Assembly: GCA_016711925.1 (NCBI GenBank)
Contig: JADJSA010000018.1
Span: 418,403-482,402 of the forward strand
Length of the DNA: 64,000 bases
Reading direction: 5' to 3'
DNA from: Candidatus Methylophosphatis haderslevensis
Lineage (GTDB): Bacteria > Pseudomonadota > Gammaproteobacteria > Burkholderiales > Rhodocyclaceae
The number at the start of each line of letters is the position of its first letter. Position 1 is the stretch's first letter. A program made the position numbers and the translations under genes. Below are positions 35,415 through 44,920 of this stretch, one piece after another. The notes under the pieces are model-generated. The model worked only from the letters and a program-made list of their open reading frames with translations, ran no database searches and was not told where the DNA came from.

Positions 35415-36758
35415 TTGATCCCTTGCCGCCTCGCTGATTGCGCCGATTCCGGCAGTTGCGATGTGCTCGTCATCGGCGGCGGACCGGCGGGCTCGACGGC
35501 GGCGGCGCTGCTGGCCGGGCGCGGCTACCGCGTCGCGTTGCTCGAAAAGTCGCGCCATCCGCGCTTTCACATCGGCGAGTCGCTGCTGCCGGCCAACCTG
35601 CCGCTGCTGGAAAAGCTCGGCGTGGCCGAAGAAGTGCGCGCCATCGGCATGGTCAAATGGGGCGCCGAGTTCGTCTCGCCGGTGCACGAGCGCTCATCGA
35701 CGATCCAGTTCTGCGACGCCTGGGACAAGTCGATGCCCTATGCCTACCAGGTGCGCCGTTCGGCGTTCGACGAAATCCTGATCCGCAATGCGGCGCGCAA
35801 GGGCGCCGAGGTGATCGAGGGCTGCCGCGTGCGCGAGGTCGACTTCGACGCCGACGGGCGCGGCGCCGCCATCCGCGCCAAACACGACGATGGCCGTGTG
35901 GCGCACTGGCGCGCGCGCTTCGTCATCGACGCTTCGGGACGCGATACTTTTCTCGGCAACACGTTCAAGGCCAAACATCGCCATCCCAAGCACAACAGCG
36001 CGGCGATCTACGCCCATTTCGCGGGGGCCAAGCGCCATTGCGGCAGGGACGAGGGCAATATCTCGATCTTCTGGTTCCGGCACGGCTGGTTCTGGTTCAT
36101 TCCGCTGGCCGACGGCACCACCAGCGTGGGCGCCGTGGCCTGGCCCTACTACATGAAGCGCCGCGACAAGCCGGTGCGCGAGTTCTTTCTCGATACCATC
36201 GCCATGTGCCCCAAGCTCACCGAACGGCTCGCCGGGGCGCAGATCGTCTCGGAGGTCGAGGCCACCGGCAACTACTCGTATGTCTGCGACCGCAGCCATG
36301 GTCCGAACTACCTGCTGCTGGGCGACGCCTACGCGTTCGTCGACCCGGTTTTCTCGTCGGGCGTGATGCTGGCCATGCAAAGCGCATTCAGCGGCACCGA
36401 TGCGGTCGATCAGTGTCTGCGCGAGCCGGCACGGGCGGCGCAGGCGCTGGCGCAGTTCGACCGGGTGATGCGCCACGGGCCGCGCGAGTTCTCGTGGTTC
36501 ATCTTCCGCGTCACCAACCCTACGATGCGCGGGCTGATGATGGCCCCGCGCAACATCCTGCGCATGAAAGAGGCCGTGCTCTCGGTGTTGGCCGGCGACA
36601 TCTACGGCCGCATGCCGTTTCGTCTGCCGCTGTACTTGTTCCGTGCGCTCTACTACCTGGTCTCGCTCGCCAATCTGCCGCGCTCGATCCACGCCTGGCG
36701 GGCGCGCCGGCGCAACATCGGCGTGCCGCGGGAAGCCGGCGCTTCAGCCGGCCCATGA
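35415..36758 (+). CDS. Flavin-dependent halogenase-like monooxygenase (1)
   Basis: 447 residues. The FAD-binding motif V-I-G-G-G-P-A-G-S (about 18-26) and H-I-G-E-S-L-L-P are at the N-terminus. The WxWxIP halogenase motif is present as W-F-W-F-I-P near residue 232. A lysine in V-K-W-G-A-E-F is a candidate for the catalytic lysine of halogenases. In the Xanthomonas pigment cluster such an enzyme is linked to bromination. It overlaps the chorismatase gene by ATGA. A hydroxylase role is possible, since related flavoproteins do not all halogenate. Confidence 0.82.
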   Translation: MIPCRLADCADSGSCDVLVIGGGPAGSTAAALLAGRGYRVALLEKSRHPRFHIGESLLPANLPLLEKLGVAEEVRAIGMVKWGAEFVSPVHERSSTIQFCDAWDKSMPYAYQVRRSAFDEILIRNAARKGAEVIEGCRVREVDFDADGRGAAIRAKHDDGRVAHWRARFVIDASGRDTFLGNTFKAKHRHPKHNSAAIYAHFAGAKRHCGRDEGNISIFWFRHGWFWFIPLADGTTSVGAVAWPYYMKRRDKPVREFFLDTIAMCPKLTERLAGAQIVSEVEATGNYSYVCDRSHGPNYLLLGDAYAFVDPVFSSGVMLAMQSAFSGTDAVDQCLREPARAAQALAQFDRVMRHGPREFSWFIFRVTNPTMRGLMMAPRNILRMKEAVLSVLAGDIYGRMPFRLPLYLFRALYYLVSLANLPRSIHAWRARRRNIGVPREAGASAGP

Positions 36759-37798
36759 ACATGGCTGCGCCGCTGCTGGCGCTGGAACTGCTGGCTGGCC
36801 CCGGCCAGGCGCGGCCCAGGCGAACCGGCTGGCGCGATGCGCTGGGGGTGATCTGTTATGGCCAGGCGCTGGCCGAGGGCGATGCCGGCGACGTGCCCTG
36901 CGCCGCGGTGGCGATGCCGGTACTCGGCGGCGGCGCCTCGGTCTGCGAAGTCTGGCACGGCGCCGGCGCACCCGGCGGCGGCCGGCACGGCGCGGTCAGC
37001 TATCGCCAGGACGGCCACCTGCTGTTCGGCTGGCTGCGCCTGAACGAGGGCGCGCCGGCAAGTGGCGACACGCCGCTGCGCACCGCCGCGCGCGAGGCTT
37101 ACAGCGCAATTTTCGCCGCCGCCGACGCGCTCGGCTTCCCGCACCTGGTGCGCTTCTGGAATTACTTTCCCGACATCAATCGCGAGGTCGACGGCCTGGA
37201 GCGCTATCGCCAGTTCAACATCGGCCGCCAGGAAGGTTTCGCGGCGGGCGGCCGCGCGCTCGACGCCAACCTGCCGGCCGCCTGCGCGCTGGGCACCCGT
37301 GACGGCCCGCTGGTGGTGGCCTTTCTGGCCGCACGCGCTGCGCCGATCGCGGTCGAGAACCCGCGCCAGGTGCCGGCCTACGACTATCCGCCCGAATACG
37401 GCCCGCGCAGCCCGACCTTCGCCCGCGCCAGCCTGCTGCCGTGCGCCGATGGCGAGATACTGCTGGTCTCCGGTACCGCCAGCATCGTCGGCCACCGCAC
37501 GCTGCATGTGGGTGACGCCGCCGCCCAGACGGCGGAAGCCATGGAAAACTTGCGTGCGCTGATCGGGGCTGCCAATCGTGCCGGTCGCGCCGGCGGATTC
37601 GCGCTGGCCGACCTCGCGCTCAAGGTGTACGTTCGCGATGCGCGCGACCTCGTCCCAATCCGCGGGCAGATCGAAGCGGCGCCCGATGCGCCGCGGCAGG
37701 TCGCCTTCCTGCAGGCCGACATCTGCCGCCAGGATCTGCTGGTCGAGATCGAAGGCACCGCGCACAGCCGCGGCGCCGCGACGGCCGCCGCCGACTGA
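36755..37798 (+). CDS. Chorismatase, XanB2-like (3-/4-hydroxybenzoate synthase)
   Basis: 347 residues from the ATG at 36755, coupled to the preceding gene by ATGA. The family of XanB2/Hyg5/FkbO is recognised from L-F-G-W-L-R-L, F-W-N-Y-F-P-D-I-N, Y-R-Q-F-N-I-G-R, Y-P-P-E-Y-G-P-R-S-P-T-F-A-R and S-G-T-A-S-I-V-G-H. XanB2 converts chorismate to 3- and 4-hydroxybenzoate, supplying the aromatic starter of xanthomonadin. Its presence supports an aryl polyene made from a chorismate-derived acid. It is followed by the MipA-like gene after 38 bases. Confidence 0.9.
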   Translation: MNMAAPLLALELLAGPGQARPRRTGWRDALGVICYGQALAEGDAGDVPCAAVAMPVLGGGASVCEVWHGAGAPGGGRHGAVSYRQDGHLLFGWLRLNEGAPASGDTPLRTAAREAYSAIFAAADALGFPHLVRFWNYFPDINREVDGLERYRQFNIGRQEGFAAGGRALDANLPAACALGTRDGPLVVAFLAARAAPIAVENPRQVPAYDYPPEYGPRSPTFARASLLPCADGEILLVSGTASIVGHRTLHVGDAAAQTAEAMENLRALIGAANRAGRAGGFALADLALKVYVRDARDLVPIRGQIEAAPDAPRQVAFLQADICRQDLLVEIEGTAHSRGAATAAAD

Positions 37799-37836
37799 TT
37801 CAACAACTTCAAGCAGACTTTGTAGGAGTGACAGCA

Positions 37837-38697
37837 ATGAACACCAGGCCGCGCCGGCAAGCCCTCAAGCGTGCTGCAGGAATTCTCGGAATCACGCTCG
37901 CGGCGGCCGCCGCGCCCGGCGTGCAGGCGAAGGATTTGCCGCTGTGGGAACTCGGGCTGGGGGTGGCCGGGCTGTGGTTTCCCGATTACCGCGGCGCCGA
38001 CGAAACGCGCGGCTATGTGCTGCCGGTGCCCTACGTCGTCTATCGCGGCGAGTTCTTCAAGGCCGACCGTAACGGCATACGCGGCATGCTGTTCAACACC
38101 GACCGGCTCGACTTGAACATCAGCGTCGGCGCCTCGCAGCCGGTGTCGAGCGACAGCAATCGCGCACGCGCCGGCATGCCCGACCTCAAGCCGTCGCTCG
38201 AAATCGGCCCCTCGCTCGATATCACGCTGTGGCGCGCCGCCGATCAGCGCACCAAGCTCGACCTGCGTCTGCCGGTGCGCGCGGCGCTCAGCGTCGAATC
38301 GCACCCGCGCTCGCTGGGCTGGATCGCCTCGCCACGGCTCAACCTCGACATGGCCGACGTCGGCGGACTCAACGGCTGGAATCTCGGCATGCTGGCTGGC
38401 CCGATCTACGCCACGCGGCGCCAGCACAACTATTTCTACGCCGTGTCGCACGAGTTCGCCACCGCCGACCGGCCGGCCTACAGCGCCTCGGGCGGCTATT
38501 CCGGCACGCAGTTTCTCGCCGCGCTGTCGAAGCGCTTTCCCGGCTACTGGGTCGGCGGATTCGCCCGCTACGACACGCTCAAGAGCGCCGCCTTCGAGGA
38601 CAGTCCGCTGGTTCGCCGCAGCAATTCCTTCTTCACCGGTATCGCTGTTGCCTGGATCTTCGGCGAGTCGTCGACGCGGGTAAATGCCGACGAGTAG
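37837..38697 (+). CDS. MipA/OmpV-family outer membrane protein
   Basis: 286 residues from the ATG at 37837, with AGGAG 8 bases upstream. A signal peptide (ending near A-A-P-G-V-Q-A-K) leads a beta-barrel with W-E-L-G-L-G-V, F-P-D-Y-R-G-A-D and alternating aromatic strands, the MipA/OmpV pattern. It lies in the outer membrane. Within a pigment operon it may aid envelope insertion or stability. Its end overlaps the acyltransferase gene. Confidence 0.85.
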   Translation: MNTRPRRQALKRAAGILGITLAAAAAPGVQAKDLPLWELGLGVAGLWFPDYRGADETRGYVLPVPYVVYRGEFFKADRNGIRGMLFNTDRLDLNISVGASQPVSSDSNRARAGMPDLKPSLEIGPSLDITLWRAADQRTKLDLRLPVRAALSVESHPRSLGWIASPRLNLDMADVGGLNGWNLGMLAGPIYATRRQHNYFYAVSHEFATADRPAYSASGGYSGTQFLAALSKRFPGYWVGGFARYDTLKSAAFEDSPLVRRSNSFFTGIAVAWIFGESSTRVNADE

Positions 38698-39508
38698 CCC
38701 CGAGTCTTTCGCCGGCCAGGACGGAACGATGCGCCCGCTGCGAACCGTCTACGAGTACCTGGTTCTCTATTTCGGGCTTGCCCTGCTGGGGCTGGTCTGC
38801 CTGAGCTGGACGGTGATCGCGACGCTGCTCCATCCGCTGCTGCCGCGCCGCTGGGGCGGGGCGCTCGGCCGTCGCGCGATCATGACCGCCTTTCGCTTCT
38901 ACCTGGCAGCGATCTCGATAACCGGCACCTGCCGCTTCGACCTTGCGGCACTCGATGCGCTCAGGTCGCAGGGACCGCTGATCATCGCGCCCAACCATCC
39001 GTCGCTTCTCGACGCCGTGATGGTGCTGTCGCGGTTGCCCGATGTGGTTTGCGTGATGAAGGCGGCCCTGCTCGAAAACATCTTCCTCGGCGGCGGCGCC
39101 CGGCTGGCGCGTTACCTGCACAACGATGCGCTGATCAGACTGATCGGCAAGGCGACTGCGAGCCTGCGCGAAGGCGCGCAGTTGCTGATCTTTCCCGAAG
39201 GCACACGCACCACACGGGCGCCGGTCAATGCCTTCAAGGGCGCGGTGGCGGGAATTGCCAAACGCGCCGCGGTACCGGTGCAGACCGTTTTTATCGAGAC
39301 CGATTCGCCGTTTCTCGGCAAGGGCTGGCCGCTGTTCCGCAAGCCGGCGATGCCGATGCACTACCGGATCAGGCTCGGCCGCCGCTTCGATCCGCCGACC
39401 GATGCGCAGGCGTTCCAGCGCGAACTGCAGCGCTACTTCGACGACGAACTCGGTGGCGCGCCGGCGCGGCCGGCTGCGCCCGGAGAGGCGAAGCGGGCTG
39501 CCGGTTGA
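38684..39508 (+). CDS. Lysophospholipid acyltransferase (PlsC-like)
   Basis: 274 residues from the ATG at 38684, overlapping the upstream gene by 14 bases; an ATG at 38729 is an alternative. A membrane helix (about 22-50) precedes the acyltransferase motifs N-H-P-S-L-L-D (NHxxxxD) and F-P-E-G-T-R-T. Aryl polyene clusters normally contain such an enzyme, which may join the polyene to a glycerolipid at the inner membrane. Confidence 0.88.
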   Translation: MPTSSPESFAGQDGTMRPLRTVYEYLVLYFGLALLGLVCLSWTVIATLLHPLLPRRWGGALGRRAIMTAFRFYLAAISITGTCRFDLAALDALRSQGPLIIAPNHPSLLDAVMVLSRLPDVVCVMKAALLENIFLGGGARLARYLHNDALIRLIGKATASLREGAQLLIFPEGTRTTRAPVNAFKGAVAGIAKRAAVPVQTVFIETDSPFLGKGWPLFRKPAMPMHYRIRLGRRFDPPTDAQAFQRELQRYFDDELGGAPARPAAPGEAKRAAG

Positions 39509-39623
39509 CCCTGCTTGCGGCCGCTTCACAACCGGCCGGATCGTGCTACTCTATTGTCATCGCGCCGAACGCATCCCGCAAACGGCGCATGGAAGCCAAA
39601 ACCATCGGACCAGGAGGTCACAA

Positions 39624-40142
39624 ATGAAGAAGGGAAAAATCGTCTCCATCGCGTTGCTGGCATTGGGATCGGGTGCCTTGTTGAGCGGTTGCCTGTCGAA
39701 TTCGCCGAAGAGCGAAACCGCCTCGTCGAGCGCGCCTGCTCCGGCGGCCAAGCCCACCGGCCCGGCGCCGGGCATGAACAGCAATGGCCAGGTCGTTGAT
39801 TCCAAGCTGGTCGAAGCCGGACGCGGCCAGACGGTCAAGGGGATGGACGGCTGGGAGGGCGAGATCACCGGCAAAGCGGCACCCAACAGCAAGTTTTCCA
39901 GGCTGCAGATCGGCATGTCGATGCGGCAAGTGACCGATATCGCCGGCCAGCCCTCCGACCAGGGTGCGTATGTGACGGGCAAGGCGTGGATTCCGTTTTA
40001 TTTCGGCAGCGACCGCTATCGCCACGAGATGGTTTACAAGGGCCAGGGCCGGCTGATCTTTGCCGGCGGGTCGGTGGGCGACTACACCTCCGGCCATCTG
40101 ATCTGGATCATCCACAACGCCAACGAACCGGCCTACCGCTAG
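39624..40142 (+). CDS. Lipoprotein with BamE/SmpA-like domain
   Basis: 172 residues from the ATG at 39624, with AGGAGGT 8 bases upstream. A lipobox L-L-S-G-C lies at residues 18-22, followed by a Pro/Ala linker and a compact domain with I-G-M-S-M-R-Q-V-T-D-I-A-G-Q-P, which resembles the SmpA/OmlA/BamE fold. It is probably an outer-membrane lipoprotein. Its frame is open far upstream, but the lipobox and ribosome site fix the start. Confidence 0.8.
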   Translation: MKKGKIVSIALLALGSGALLSGCLSNSPKSETASSSAPAPAAKPTGPAPGMNSNGQVVDSKLVEAGRGQTVKGMDGWEGEITGKAAPNSKFSRLQIGMSMRQVTDIAGQPSDQGAYVTGKAWIPFYFGSDRYRHEMVYKGQGRLIFAGGSVGDYTSGHLIWIIHNANEPAYR

Positions 40143-40184
40143 CCTGACCGCCTGCAGGGGTAACGGGGCCCCGGGCGGTGAAGC

Positions 40185-41397
40185 TCAGTAACGCCGAAAA
40201 GCCAGCACCGAGTTGGTGCCGCCGAAGGCGAACGAACTGCTGATCGCCGCATGCAAATCCGGCGCGGACTCGCCGGCATCGCGCACCAGGTTGAGCCGGC
40301 ACTGCGGCTCGGGTTCGGTGCAATTGGCATTGGGCGGAAGCTGCCGGCGCGCTATCGCCAGCACCGTGATCGCGGCTTCCAGCGCGCCGGTGGCGCCGAG
40401 CAGGTGGCCGTGCATGGATTTGGTCGAACTCACCCGCAGCCGGTCGATTGCCCCGCCCCATACCGCGCCCAGCGCCTCGGCTTCGACCACGTCGCCGATG
40501 CGGGTTGCGGTGCCATGCGCGTTGCAGTAGCCGACTTCGTTCGGGTGCAGTCCGGCCAGATCGAGTGCCGCCTGGATCGCGCGCTGCTGGCCGCCGGCAT
40601 CGGGCTTTGTCAGGTGGGTGGCGTCGCAACTCAAGCCCCAGCCGGCCAGTTCGGCGTAGCAGCGTGCGCCCGCGGCGCGCGGCGCGTTCGGCCGATTCGA
40701 GAATCAGAAACGCGGCGCCTTCGCCGAGAACGAAGCCGCTGCGGTCGACCGCGAACGGCCGGCAGCAGCTTGCCGCCTCGCCCGAGACAAAGGGGGCGAG
40801 CGTCTGCATGGCCTGCCATGCGGTGATAACGCCGGGCACGATCAGCGCCTCGCTGCCGCCGGCGATCGCCACGTCGACTTCGCCACAGCGGATCGCCTTG
40901 GCCGCCTCGGCGATCGCGATTGCCGATGAGGCGCAGGCTACCGAGTAAGTGAGCACTGGCCCCTGCAGGCCGAAGCGCATCGCGACATGGGCGGCCGGGG
41001 CGTTGGGCATGAATGCCGGGATGGTCAGCGGCGGCACGCGTCCGCCGCGTGCGGCGGACAGGTAGGCCGTTTCCAGCGCCGCGCCGCCGCCCATGCCGCA
41101 GCCGGCATACACGCCGATGCGCCGCGGGTCGCAATCGCGGGCATCACCGGCATCCTTGAGCGCCAGGTCGGCGGCGGCAAGCGCGAGCTGGCTGACCCGG
41201 TCGACGCCCGCCAGTTGCAGGCGGGTGAACCAGCGCGATTCGTCGAATTCGACGGTTGCCGCGGCCGCCGCCCTGGGCAACGCGGGGAACACCGGCCGCA
41301 CCGCCGACTCGCCGCGCATCAGCGCCTCGAACATGCGTCCGGGCTCATCCCCGTGCGGCGAAACGACGCCTATGCCGCTGACGACGATCATGCGCAT
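40185..41397 (-). CDS. Beta-ketoacyl-ACP synthase, ApeR/FabB-F-like (frameshifted)
   Basis: The first frame from the ATG at 41397 has the catalytic cysteine in S-V-A-C-A-S-S and runs to the region of R-A-A-R-R-G. After one extra base near 40672 the second frame gives C-N-A-H-G-T-A and K-S-M-H-G-H-L-L-G, the two catalytic histidines, and F-A-F-G-G-T-N. The joined gene is about 404 residues, normal for the family. It would extend or start the polyene chain. The ACP gene lies 52 bases upstream. Confidence 0.88.
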
Positions 41398-41448
41398 GCA
41401 CCGGACGGCAGGCCGGGTCGCCGCTGCCGGCGCGGGGATGGCCGCACG

Positions 41449-41691
41449 TCACGCAGCCTGCGCCGCGCCCCGCAGCTCGTCCACCACCTCGGCCAGTCCG
41501 GCCAAGGTGTCGACGTCGGCCCGCGCATCGGGGAACGTAATGCCGAAGTGATCTTCGACGTCGAACAGGAACTCGGCAAGCGCCAGCGAATCGATGCCGG
41601 CTTCGCGCATCGAGGTGTTGGGATCAAGCGCCGAAGGCTCGATGCCGTATTTTTCCTGGATCAGATCCTGCAATTCCTTCAGCGAACTCAT
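41449..41691 (-). CDS. Acyl carrier protein
   Basis: 80 residues from the ATG at 41691. The phosphopantetheine site serine is in A-G-I-D-S-L-A-L, and the length is normal for an ACP. It lies just upstream of the ketosynthase on the same strand, so the two likely work together. A second carrier protein is at 61.5 kb; aryl polyene clusters normally have two. Confidence 0.92.
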   Translation of the reverse strand: MSSLKELQDLIQEKYGIEPSALDPNTSMREAGIDSLALAEFLFDVEDHFGITFPDARADVDTLAGLAEVVDELRGAAQAA

Positions 41692-41931
41692 TCTGAGCAC
41701 TCCGTCATGATTCCGGCGCGGGTGGCGAGCATGTCGCAGGCGGCTGCGCGGCACTTGGCGGCGGCGGCAAATCGGCCGGTGCCGCGGCGGTCGGCGGCAT
41801 AGCGGGCCGGCCCGACCGGGTCAGTGAATCGCCCCTATCCGGCGCAGCCGCTATGATAGCCGTTCTGAAAAGCGAGCTGGCGGGCAGCCGCCGGCGGTCG
41901 GACACCCGGGCGCCGGCGCGCCGAACCCCGA

Positions 41932-42612
41932 CTAGGGGGCATCGCGAACCTGCGGCTCGTGCGGCCGCCAGCGCAGCGAGGGCAGCGCGAATGCGGCGCC
42001 GAGCAGCGCGCCGGCGATCACGTCGAGCGTCACATGCTGTTTGATTGCCAGCGTCGAATAGGCGATCAGCGCCACCCAGCACCAGTTGGTGGCGCGACCC
42101 AGCGGCCCGGTGCGCATTTCGCGTAACAGGTGATCGAGCCAGATCGCCGAAAACACTGCGGTGGCGACATGCAGCGACGGACAGGCGTTGCCCGCCGCGT
42201 CGATCCCCTGCAGAACGCCGAATCCCGGGTGCTGGGCGAGGTCGCGGGTTTGCGGCGGCACCGCGTTGGGCCAGAAGTAGAAGCAGGCCAGCCCGCTAAC
42301 GCACAGCGCGCCGATCCAGCCCGCGTAGGCCAGCAGTTGGCGCACGCTCAACAGCAGGCCCGGCGGGATGCCGACGTAGAACCAGAGCGAAACGTACACG
42401 CCCAGCGCCCAGGGCTGGAAGCCGATCATGCGGTCCAGCGCCAGCAGCGGCATTTCCGTGACCGGGTACACCGGATGGCGCAACAGGTGAAAGTAGCCGA
42501 TGAAGAAGACCCACATGAACGCGGCGGTGCCGACAACCTTCAGCGGCATGATCTTTTTCGACCGCCTGACGATCTCGCGCATCCAGGTCCGTTGGTCGTG
42601 GCTTGCGTTCAT
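41932..42612 (-). CDS. PAP2-family membrane phosphatase/transferase
   Basis: 226 residues from the ATG at 42612. Five or six hydrophobic helices with the PAP2 motifs C-P-S-L-H-V-A-T and A-Y-S-T-L-A-I-K-Q-H-V-T-L-D-V. It belongs to the PAP2_3 group that includes inositol-phosphorylceramide-synthase-like proteins. It could supply or remodel a lipid anchor for the pigment. A promoter role for the 240-base gap before the ACP gene is possible. Confidence 0.82.
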   Translation of the reverse strand: MNASHDQRTWMREIVRRSKKIMPLKVVGTAAFMWVFFIGYFHLLRHPVYPVTEMPLLALDRMIGFQPWALGVYVSLWFYVGIPPGLLLSVRQLLAYAGWIGALCVSGLACFYFWPNAVPPQTRDLAQHPGFGVLQGIDAAGNACPSLHVATAVFSAIWLDHLLREMRTGPLGRATNWCWVALIAYSTLAIKQHVTLDVIAGALLGAAFALPSLRWRPHEPQVRDAP

Positions 42613-43120
42613 GGTCTGGTTCGGAAACTGGGCGCGCTGGCGTCGGCGGGCGGGGTTGCACAGAAACGCCGGATGTCCGCCGACATGCCGAAGGGTAGCG
42701 CATTTTGCCTCGCGGCAGAATCCGGGTGGCATTGCTGCGCCCTTGCAGGCGCCGGCCGCGCTTCGGAGGATGCCTGAAGAACGTCTATCCATGCGGCTTC
42801 CAGGGCATCGCTCGGGGGCGCCAGCGCGTCCGCGCGCCGATGCCGCTAGAATGGCGGCTGCGATGGATAACACCGACCACGATTGCCGCGACCCCGTGCC
42901 GGGTTTTCGCCCGCAAGCCGGCGCCGGCACCCGGGTTCCGGCTACCGGATCAGCCGGCCGATCGGGTTTTGCGGCCGAACCCTGGCTTGCCGCCCTGCCC
43001 GGCAAACCGGTGCGGCGCGACACTTCTGCCTTGCTCCCGGACAACGGCGACCCGTGGCGCGCGTTTGCCGTGTGCGGGGCGCCCGGCTGATCGCGCCCTG
43101 GCGGCCGGCAAAGACATGCG
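42613..43120. other. Intergenic stretch with hairpin copy D
   Basis: About 508 bases between the PAP2 and glycosyltransferase genes. At 42769-42809 an imperfect hairpin (GATGCC...GGCATC outer arms) carries the loop core AACGTCTATCCATGCGG of the dispersed family. A TAGAAT box near 42846 could start the glycosyltransferase transcript. A frame of about 75 codons ends at 43090, but it lacks family likeness or a ribosome site and I do not call it. Confidence 0.5.
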
Positions 43121-43885
43121 ATGACCACGCCATCGTCAACCCACCTCGTACTGATTCCGAGCTTCAATCCCGGGCCCAAGGTCTACCAGACAGTGTGCGA
43201 AGCGCGCGCGCAGTGGAACCCGGTGTGGGTGGTGGTCGACGGCAGTACCGACGGGACGCCCGCCGGTCTTTCCGCCATGGCCGCGCAGGACGCCGGGCTC
43301 GATGTCATCGTGCTCGCCGTCAATGGCGGCAAGGGCGCGGCGGTGCTGCATGGCATCGATCGGGCCGCGGAACAGGGCTTCACGCACGCGCTGACCATGG
43401 ATTCGGACGGCCAGCACCCGGCGCAGATGATCGCCGAATTCATGGCGGCATCGGCCGCAAATCCGGCCTGCATGGTCCTCGGCGTGCCCCGCTTCGATGC
43501 CAGTGCGCCGTCGCTGCGGGTCAAGGGCCGGCGCGTCTCCAACTGGTGGGCCGATCTGGAAACCCTGTGGTCGGGCATCGGCGATTCGCTGTTCGGCTTT
43601 CGCGTCTATCCGATCGAGCCGCTGCGCCGGGTGATGCGCCGGCAGCGCTGGATGCGCCGATTCGACTTCGACCCGGAAGCGGCGGTGCGCATGTGCTGGG
43701 CCGGCGTGAAGCCGGTGAACCTGTCGGCACCGGTGCGCTACTTTCGCCCGGACGAAGGCGGCGTGTCGCATTTCAACTACCTGCGCGACAACGCGCTGCT
43801 GACCTGGATGCACACGCGCCTGTTCGGCGGTTTCCTGCTGCGCCTGCCCGCGCTGGCGGCACGGCGCATGCGCCGCGGTTGGTGA
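43121..43885 (+). CDS. Family 2 glycosyltransferase
   Basis: 254 residues from the ATG at 43121. The GT2 features L-I-P-S-F-N-P-G, V-V-D-G-S-T-D-G-T and the metal-binding D-S-D-G-Q-H are present. Aryl polyene clusters usually contain one such enzyme, thought to glycosylate the molecule or its anchor. It converges on a lipoprotein gene with 4 bases between them. Confidence 0.9.
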   Translation: MTTPSSTHLVLIPSFNPGPKVYQTVCEARAQWNPVWVVVDGSTDGTPAGLSAMAAQDAGLDVIVLAVNGGKGAAVLHGIDRAAEQGFTHALTMDSDGQHPAQMIAEFMAASAANPACMVLGVPRFDASAPSLRVKGRRVSNWWADLETLWSGIGDSLFGFRVYPIEPLRRVMRRQRWMRRFDFDPEAAVRMCWAGVKPVNLSAPVRYFRPDEGGVSHFNYLRDNALLTWMHTRLFGGFLLRLPALAARRMRRGW

Positions 43886-43889
43886 GGCG

Positions 43890-44768
43890 CTATTCGAACG
43901 CGCGCGCTGCCGGGCTCGCCGACCCGGTAAACGCCGGCCCCGATATATCCGCCTCCGCGTAGCCGCGATTGACGTCCAGCCCGGTCAATCTCCACGCGTG
44001 TACCGGCAGCGACGGTATCGGCTTGCGCAGACGCTCGAAAAAGCGGGTCGGCCAGCGCACGCCGGCGATTTCGCGGTGATCGAGGAAGTTGACCTCGACA
44101 ACGGCGCCCTGGGTCGAGGCCAGCCCTTCCATGCTGAAGCGCACGCGGCGCAACAGCCGATCCTGCCGGTCGATGAACAGCAGATAGCGATCTTCCGCCG
44201 ACAGACCATGGCCCGGGCGGCGCACCGCCAGAACGAGATCGCAGGGGCGGCCCGCCACGTCGGCGGCGCCGGCGAGTTCCAGGTTTGCATTGCCTTCGAG
44301 GAAATGGATCGGGCCGAGCAGGAACATGCGGTAGGCATCGGCCACCAGCGCCGCGGCGGCCAGCGTTTCCGGCCCGTTGTCGGACAGATCGTTGTAGCGC
44401 ACGCCGACCGAGGTGTTCGACCGCGTTACCTGCTTGCTACCGCCCGGACCGCGGTGGCGCTGGCCGATCAGCGGCACCGGCGAGAAGAGCAGCCGTTCCT
44501 CGGACGACTTGCGAAAGTCCGCATCGACCAGCGCCGGCTGCAGCTTCTGCACCAGGCTTTCCCATTGGCCGTCGAAACTGACGTTCAAATCCCGAATCTG
44601 GCGAAACGCCGTTACCCCATGCGCCTGCGCCGAGGCTTCGAGCAATGCCCGTGCACCTGCCTGCTCGCCGACCTGCCGTGCCTCGGGCAACGCCGAAGCA
44701 CAGGCGCCCAACAGCAGCGGCAACAGCAAGGTCAACAGAAGGCATCGCGCAGAAGCTGAGCGGGCCAT
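43890..44768 (-). CDS. Lipoprotein of the aryl polyene locus (LolB-like region)
   Basis: 292 residues from the ATG at 44768. A hydrophobic signal ends in the lipobox L-L-G-A-C. The mature part is beta-rich (R-D-L-N-V-S-F-D-G-Q-W, V-E-V-N-F-L-D-H-R-E). The family is not certain; lipoproteins of this size occur in aryl polyene clusters. It may work with the LolA-like protein in moving the pigment to the outer membrane. It is divergent from the second halogenase gene. Confidence 0.7.
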   Translation of the reverse strand: MARSASARCLLLTLLLPLLLGACASALPEARQVGEQAGARALLEASAQAHGVTAFRQIRDLNVSFDGQWESLVQKLQPALVDADFRKSSEERLLFSPVPLIGQRHRGPGGSKQVTRSNTSVGVRYNDLSDNGPETLAAAALVADAYRMFLLGPIHFLEGNANLELAGAADVAGRPCDLVLAVRRPGHGLSAEDRYLLFIDRQDRLLRRVRFSMEGLASTQGAVVEVNFLDHREIAGVRWPTRFFERLRKPIPSLPVHAWRLTGLDVNRGYAEADISGPAFTGSASPAARAFE

Positions 44769-44920
44769 GGCGCTTCGGCCGGCAAGATCGCCGAAAGTTC
44801 CCGCCGCGCCGGCCGGCACTGGCCGCGCCCTTGGCAAGGCGTCGCCAAAGAGGCAAACTGCGTCAGGTCTATGGCGCCGTTCTTTGCCGCAATGATTCGC
44901 AGTCCAATCCACACTCCGGG

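Noticed and set aside
35438..36754. Long second-frame ORF inside the first halogenase gene
   Set aside because: It is an open shadow frame leading into the chorismatase. The halogenase frame has all family motifs and the chorismatase starts at 36755.
42845..43090. Small ORF of about 75 codons before the glycosyltransferase
   Set aside because: It has no ribosome site, no motif and a composition expected of chance frames in GC-rich DNA.
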